NCBI RefSeq assembly: GCF_030867145.1
Contig: NC_134415.1
Coordinates: 13,370,417 to 13,434,416 of the forward strand
From: Opisthocomus hoazin
Taxonomy: Eukaryota > Chordata > Aves > Opisthocomiformes > Opisthocomidae
Length of the DNA stretch: 64,000 nt
Direction of reading: 5' to 3'
The notes under the pieces were generated by a model. The model made no database searches. It worked only from the letters and a program-made list of their open reading frames with translations, and was not told the DNA's origin. Below, piece by piece: positions 57,842 through 64,000 of the stretch. The position numbers and the translations under genes were made by a program. The stretch's first letter is position 1. Each line of letters begins with the position of its first letter.

Positions 57842-58267
57842 TCTATGAGGATGTTGAGGGGACGGGGTCCTACGAGGAAAGGCTGAGGGAGCTGGGCTTG
57901 TTCAGCCTGAAGAAGAGAAGGCTGCGAGGGGGCCTTATAAATGCCTATAAATATCTCAAGGGTGGGTGTCAGGAGGATGGGGCCAGACTCTTTTCAGTGG
58001 TGCCCAGCGACAGGACAAGGGGCAGTGGGCACAAACTGAGGCACAGGAAGTTCCGCCTGAACATGAGCAAGAACTTCTTCCCTCTGAGGGTGACGGAGCC
58101 CTGGAACAGGCTGCCCAGGGAGGTTGTGGAGTCTCCTTCTCTGGAGATATTCAAGACCCGCCTGGACGCGGTCCTGTGCAGCCTGCTCTGGGTGACCCTG
58201 CTTCGGCAGGGGGGTTGGACTAGATGACCCACAGAGGTCCCTTCCAACCCCGAACATTCTGTGATGT
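57842..58267 (+). mobile_element. CR1 3'-end fragment (second unit)
   Basis: Counterpart of 15085-15512, encoding the same CR1 C-terminal residues. Confidence 0.9.
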
Positions 58268-58296
58268 GGGGTAAAGTCCATTTATTCTCTCCCAGA

Positions 58297-58922
58297 GGTT
58301 GCAAGTGGCGTCTGGAAACCTGACCCCGGCGCCCCGAACTCAGCTGCGGTCCCTGCTGATCCGCGGCAGTTGCCGCTTGCCCGTCAGCGCTCTGCAGAGC
58401 TCCTGGGCCCCGTCTAACCAGCGGCCCCACAGCCAGCACGCTCGTCCGGCGCGGCACAAGCGCGGGGCGGTCTGTGGCAGCTCCCCGCCGCCGCCTGAGG
58501 GAACGCCGCCGCGGGGCAGCTGCCCGCACATCCTGGCCGCAGAGGGTGCCGCAGAGGGCCCGAAGCCGGCTGTCCTGGCCGTGTGTGCCCCCGGGCAGGC
58601 GGAGGGGTGCTGGGTGAGCGCGGGGTGCTGCTGGCGCCTGGCCCAGCCGCCTGGGAGCCGCCATGCCGGGGGAGACGGCTGCTGGCGGCTCTGCGCTGGA
58701 GAAGGGGCCCTGCTCCTCTCGCCGCTCCCCCTGTTTCTCCCCTTGGCCGACTGACGCCAGCACGACGGTTTTCGCTGCTGTCCCCTGTCGACAGAGGTGG
58801 AGAGGTGTCTGCAGAGCAGCTTCCAGAGGACAGCCCTGGGCCGGGCCTGGCTGGGGAGGAGCGGGCTCCGGCTGGCCCGGCCGTGCGTGGCCCATCTCTG
58901 CGGCACACACGAGCTCAGCTCC
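58297..58922 (+). promoter_or_regulatory. GC-rich island upstream of copy C (candidate promoter)
   Basis: Counterpart of 15540-16165, nearly unchanged despite its many CpGs. Few CpG-to-TpG changes are visible by eye, as expected if the island stays unmethylated or the duplication is very recent. Confidence 0.45.
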
Positions 58923-59135
58923 CCACGGCCGCTGGCGCTTCCTTTCTCGTTCCTTTCAAGAAGTTAAAAAGAGTCAATTTGTAGCTGAGACAGTAGGGTT
59001 CTCCTTTTGTGTTTAAGGACTTAATGGTCTGTTTTCCCATGTCAGTGCTCATCTGAAATTTGGTGGTGTTTCAAAGTATTTTAAGAAACCTCCTTCAAAT
59101 TCTAATGTCAGTTAATACTTTTCATACGCTTCCAG

Positions 59136-59203
59136 GTGGCAGCCGTGAGTCCAGCAGGCATCCGTTACAAAGAGATTTCGTCAACCTTACGATGTGCTGA
59201 AAG
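59136..59203 (+). other. Candidate 68-bp non-coding exon, unit 2
   Basis: Counterpart of 16379-16446 with the same flanking AG and GT. Confidence 0.2.
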
Positions 59204-62200
59204 GTACAATTTTGTAATTTTTCCCTCTCTGGTCTTGGTGCAAATTGCAGTTGGGTGCTGGGCAAGATGACAGAAGATACCAGCCCAAAGTGATTGACAG
59301 CTTAGGGTGAAGCAAGAGTGGATCTGTCAATAAGCAAGGGGGGGCATATTAAGAGCTTGTTCTTTATTCTTATGAACAAACAGCATCTATTTTTCCAGCT
59401 AAATTGTGTGAGGGAGGGAACTACTTTTCCTGAGAATTCTGGGTCTCTCCCACGTGTGTGACTCCGCTTGTTTCCTTCCCGTTCTCCCCCAGTAGTGCAG
59501 CACCCTGAAACTGAGCTGTAGTTTGGGGTGCCACAGGCCAAACGTGGTTCTGACGCAGAGCACGCAGATGATCCCTGCTGCCAGGCATTGGTCATCGCTG
59601 CTTGCCTATCCCCGACGCCAGCGACGGAGCCCCACAGAGCCATTGCTTCCTGCCCAGGAGCAGCTTGCTACCCGGCCACTTTCCCAGTCCGTTGGGTCCT
59701 TCTGGAGGAGAAGGTTCTCTCTCTCCTCCCCTTTGCTCTGCGACTGCCCTTGCTGGGGCTCAGGACTGATAACCACTCTCCTTGTAGTCCTTCCAGTCCG
59801 GCTTTTGCTGGGACTGCAGCACTAGGTGCTTCTTATCGCAGCTCCCATAGAAAGAGGTCAGGCCCTTCCACGTCTGTTACCCCAAAGTGCATCACGGCTC
59901 CGTGACCTTGTAGGCGCAGCAGCCTGGCTGCTAGCAGGTGTCAGGAGCAGCAGATTGAATGTTTGCAGCACCAAGAGCTGAATTGCTTTCCTGTGCCGAT
60001 GAACACAGACCAACAAACTCCCCATGCCTGAGCCAGCTCCGTGCGGGGGCAGCTGGAGTTGTCTCTGCAGGGGATTTGTCTGCCTGCCTGGTGTAGCCAC
60101 GCTTAGAGTGGATGAGGTCTGGTTTGAAGGGATGCCATCCCACGTCGTCCCGTGTACCAGAGGCCCTAAAGCTATGGCTGTGTTGCTGCAAGTTAGGGTC
60201 AGCTGGAGAAGAGCAGGATTTTCCTGGGCTGGCAGGGGCAAAAGCAAACCAGGCTCTGATCACTGGTAGTGCTACAAGAGAGGGCATCGGATGCTTCTGC
60301 CCGGGAGCAAAGTGGACGTGAGACTTAGGCACTTGTGAAGTTCCAGAGGTACATGGGGTATTTCCAAACAGGGAAAAGAAGAAAAGAAGAGGAAGAAAAA
60401 GTCATGTTTGACAGGAAATCTTGCTGTTGACTGGGAATGTCTGGGTAACAGCTTCTTTTTTGCCTTTTGTGTGTTTCCATACAACAAAAGATCAGGGACA
60501 AAGCAGTGGGAAATGCAAGTCCCAGTGAGAAGCTTCTACGGGAGACGAAGGCTGAAAATAACCAAGTGTGGTCCAGACTGGCGGGGCTCGCGAGCACAGG
60601 GCGGCCAATAGCCGACGAAACACGTACATATTTCAGCAGGAATATAGCTACAACTAGCAAGTAGACTTTGACTTCCCAGAACACTGTCAGGAGGCATTTT
60701 TGGTGATCTGTAAGACTGAAGAAGTATGGCTGAGAACAAGCAGTGGATCCGGAGCACGCAGGCAACGGGGGAGTCCCGGCTGGAGGAAGCCTGGAAGGAG
60801 TGGGAGCACCAGCACAATGCTGTGGCTCGGGAGAGTTTCCTGGTAACGGGCATCATGGCCACATACTGAAACCTCTGGTCTTCTGTGTCTGATGTTTTCC
60901 GCTTCTTGTCATCTTTCAGATTTGTTACTCACACACTTCTCTGCCAGCGATGCACCGACGAGACCCTCCAGGGAGGGGCTTCTAAGCTTGGGTAAAGCGG
61001 CAATAACGTAGCCCTTGGTTAAGGGTCCACAGCGTCATATCCAGTCTCTTGTCAGTTCAGCTAACAGAATGTTCTGTCTCTGCATCTAACCGCATGATCG
61101 TTTCTTGGTTTCCTTTTGTAATTATGAGAACTTCTGACTGAAAGAAAAGATGGCAGTGAATGCACCGAGCCGTGTCAAAGCAGCTCAGACCGGGTTGTTT
61201 CAAAGTCCTGGACAGGGAGAACCAAAGATTTTCCCTTTAAAACCAGTCATGAGAGAAACACCCTAGAACTTGGTCCAGCTGCATTCTTTGTTCTCTGTTT
61301 TGAAAAAAATTAACACTGCTTGTACCTTTGGGCGTGTTTCTGAAAGCAACCAATGTCCAAGTGACTGATTTAGCCAGGCAGAAGCATTTGAGCAGGAGGC
61401 TGTGGTGTGCGAGAGCCAAGGAGCGCACGACGAGCTGCTCTGGGAAGGCAGGGGTGTGATGGTGACCTGATATATAGCAATAAATCAGTCAAGGCACACC
61501 TCCACTGAAAGGCCGTACGCTGCTCCCCTCCCCGTTGCTCTTCACGAACCATCTCTTTGCTTCCACATGGGTAACCGCCCAACGGGGGAGGCGGGAAATT
61601 CGCTGTCTGCGTGGAGCGGCGATTGTGGGACGAGGACTGGGTGTAATGGGGAGAGCACAGCTTTACAGGAATGCAGGGCGTGTTGAGGGCTTCTCTTCAG
61701 TTTTGCGTGAAGCATGCATCACGCAGCAAAGCTGCTGACTTGTTAAACAAAAGTGCTGGATGTCCTCCTGCATAAACCGTGACCCCAGGTCTGGAGCTTC
61801 TGCCAGTAGCAAGAGGCATGGTGCCAGCCTTTCGGGTCCGATATCTGCTTCCTGGCCACATTTAGACAGATTGTGGGCAATTTTGGGCTTAATTCTGTCG
61901 GGAATGCTGAACGCCGTTTGGGGTGCCTGGCTGAACGTGGTCGTTCAGGTGCCTTCTTCGGCCCATCAGCGTGGATGATCGTATCGGTCTCGGCTGGCAG
62001 CTGTCACACGCGTTCGGGCACACAACACGGTGTCCTGTTGTGCTCCTCGTTCACTTGCTGCGTCAACTGGTTCTCCTGCATTGATTTGCCTGGGGCCTGC
62101 TTTTTTGAGATGGTGAAACGAACTGAGCCAGGCTTCTGTTAATTCCATGTCTTCCACCTCGAAAGCTGTTGGATACAGTTTTAGAGAACTAATGGTGACA

Positions 62201-62876
62201 AGGCTTTGCTGGTGTGGCATTGTTTAGCTTGTGTGGTGGAGAGAATACTTCAGTGGGTCGGAGAGAGTCACCAAACACCTGGGCGTGTTGCCCGTGCTGC
62301 AAATGATTTTGCAGTTCATCTTGTCAGCTTGCTGTTTGTAAAAGTCTGTTTCGGAAGGAGCATCTGCACAAACTCTGCAAGAGATTCTGTGCGTAACAGA
62401 ATCTTGAGCACAACAGCTTCCTGCCCCGAGAGAAACAAGCCAAAAGGGAACAAGGCATAATGATGCGTGAAATCTGCGAGAAGGCAACGGACAATAAATA
62501 GGGATGTATAAAATCAAGGGAAAGGACAAATGGGAACTTTTACCTGTTACTGGGAAACTTGTGAAAACACCGTTTTTCTTAGATCCCGTCTTCCTAATCC
62601 ATGTGTGTAGAGTTGCACTCAGTGCATCGGGTCTGTTCCTGTTCTTGATCTTGTCGATCCCTCTGTGCCACTTGTTGTTGGTGATCTCATAGGCGTCAGA
62701 ACAGCAAACGATTCTCCTCTTGCTTAGCTGTGAGATCAAAAAGTCTCCTGAGTGCCATCTTTTAAGGAAAAGCTGTGTAGGAGATTATTGACTGCACACT
62801 GATGAAACTTCTGTCAATGTCAAAAACCTTTATGGCTGCTGTGAGTCCATTTTTGTGTTTCTGTCTTTCTTTACAG
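59204..62876. other. Spacer or 5' intron before copy C: no firm gene
   Basis: Counterpart of 16447-20121. Contains the unidentified frames at 60467-60664 and 60726-60869 mentioned for the first unit. Confidence 0.4.
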
Positions 62877-63003
62877 TGAAAAATGCGAGGCCTAAGAGCT
62901 CAGGTAACCAGCAGTCTGCTGCAGTTTCCAGAGGTGACTGTTCAGGCCCTTGGGGAAGATGAGAACACCCTGGATTCTGTGCTGCATGGGAAGTTTTCTG
63001 GAG
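62877..63003 (+). CDS. AHCTF1-like: Copy C exon 1 of AHCTF1 (ELYS)-like gene, partial gene
   Basis: Acceptor 'tctttacag', ATG at 62883, then CGA GGC CTA: the N-terminus reads [20 protein letters not shown]. Unlike copy B it has no stop at codon 2. Donor 'gtgagt' at 63004. Exon 2 would start just past the window end, since 64000 aligns with 21377 and exon 2 of copy B begins at 21410. Whether the rest of copy C is intact cannot be seen. Confidence 0.88.
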
Positions 63004-64000
63004 GTGAGTGTTTTCCTTTGAATTTGGTCTTGGTATGAAGTTGTCGTTGCCTGGAGGTTACCTGAAGCATCGGGTCATGGTATCAGCTGTGTCAGGTTGG
63101 TGTGGTCAAGGTGACTCACCAGGTTTAGAGAGAGCAGAAAAGGTGTTTTATCGATTATAAATGCCAATATTAAAACTTTAGTATAGTTAAACTTTCAAAT
63201 TACAAGCACCTGCACCAGTCTTGTGCTATTAAAAGAATTTCCATAAACATGCGGAGTCAGTGAGCCCTCCTCAATTTCTAATGAAATAAAAGGCAGTTTT
63301 CGCAAAAGTACGAGTGTTGTTTGGGGCCGTTTGCATTTGCACCGTCTCAAGCTCTGCGACCGTGATAGCATCACGGTGCTGATGAGTACGCAGTGCGAGC
63401 TGCTGAAAGTGGCTAAGCAGATGAGGTAGTTGCCTTTCTAGGCGATCTGAAAGTGGAGCTGGGTGCTTGTCGGGATGTCTTGGCTTCTCTTAAGACGAGG
63501 TAGAATCTGTCTACCTGGCTGGAAATGCAGGACTTGAGTTAATACTTCCTTTGAGCTTGAAGGAGTTGAGCGCAACGGAATGTGTAAACATCCCGTGTAG
63601 AAGTGTAAATTTCCTAACACAGTGCCCATTTTAAGGTGTGAAGCCCAAATCCCTGCCAAAGCAGGCATGCGTCAAGTGAAATTAATAAACTAGAAATGAA
63701 TTGGCTTAGAGTTGTTCTGCTTGAAGTACACTGCAAGGCTTGTATTCTCATACGCATCTAGATGACTTCTAGTAATACGAAGCTGCAGGTGGTAGAAAGA
63801 GTATAGATCAATGTATTGTCATCTTTATCCCAGACAGTCAAGTGGAAAATAATAAGGGTGTTGATTTTAAGATGTATTGCTTGAGAATTTCAATGGGTGA
63901 TTTGAAAGAACTGACCGGGATTCGGTAAGGCGGTACTTTTATTGAAGGAAAGTGGCAGTGACTGTGATTTTTTCAGTTGTCTCCAGTCTTCCATTGGAAA
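63004..64000 (+). other. Copy C intron 1, partial
   Basis: Matches 20249-21377 except for about 105 bp missing at 63375, where copy B has 20650-20755. Nothing else is seen. Confidence 0.7.

Overview
The window is bird nuclear DNA. It has intron-rich, GT-AG spliced genes, several CR1 retrotransposon pieces including one full-length element, and two avian-type endogenous retroviruses. There is no prokaryotic-style gene organisation. I cannot name the species or the chromosome.

The main content is a tandem array of genes related to AHCTF1, which encodes ELYS, the nucleoporin that binds chromatin and seeds nuclear pore assembly. Two long direct repeats show the array: 1207-21377 corresponds to 34104-64000, near-identical by eye, with a period of about 42.7 kb. 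Three gene copies are touched, all on the + strand. Copy A (1963-10137) has only C-terminal exons. Copy B (20122-52792) runs from the start-codon exon to the stop. Copy C (from 62877) has only its first coding exon inside the window.

Layout: 1-360 GC-rich block; 385-1203 CR1 fragment; 1207-10203 copy A, interrupted by a gammaretrovirus-like provirus (2203-7182) that replaces about 10.2 kb of the corresponding copy B sequence; 10204-20121 spacer with two CR1 tails and a GC-rich island; 20122-52858 copy B; 52859-62876 second copy of the spacer; 62877-64000 start of copy C.

Copy B is not an ordinary ELYS gene. Eleven exons encode the N-terminal beta-propeller (about 541 codons). The next recognisable exon comes only 741 bp later and belongs to the C-terminal tail, so the central alpha-helical part is missing. 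The join is in phase, and the exon chain adds up to about 1,796 codons against about 2,266 residues for human ELYS (from memory). Copy B also has a stop at codon 2 where copy C has an arginine codon, two single-base frameshifts in its largest exon, and a young 3.3 kb provirus within the first bases of another exon. A full-length CR1 sits in its next-to-last large intron. Copy A keeps open C-terminal exons, and its provirus edge supplies an in-frame ATG in front of them. The array therefore looks recent and decaying unevenly. Copy C is the only copy whose visible coding start is undamaged.
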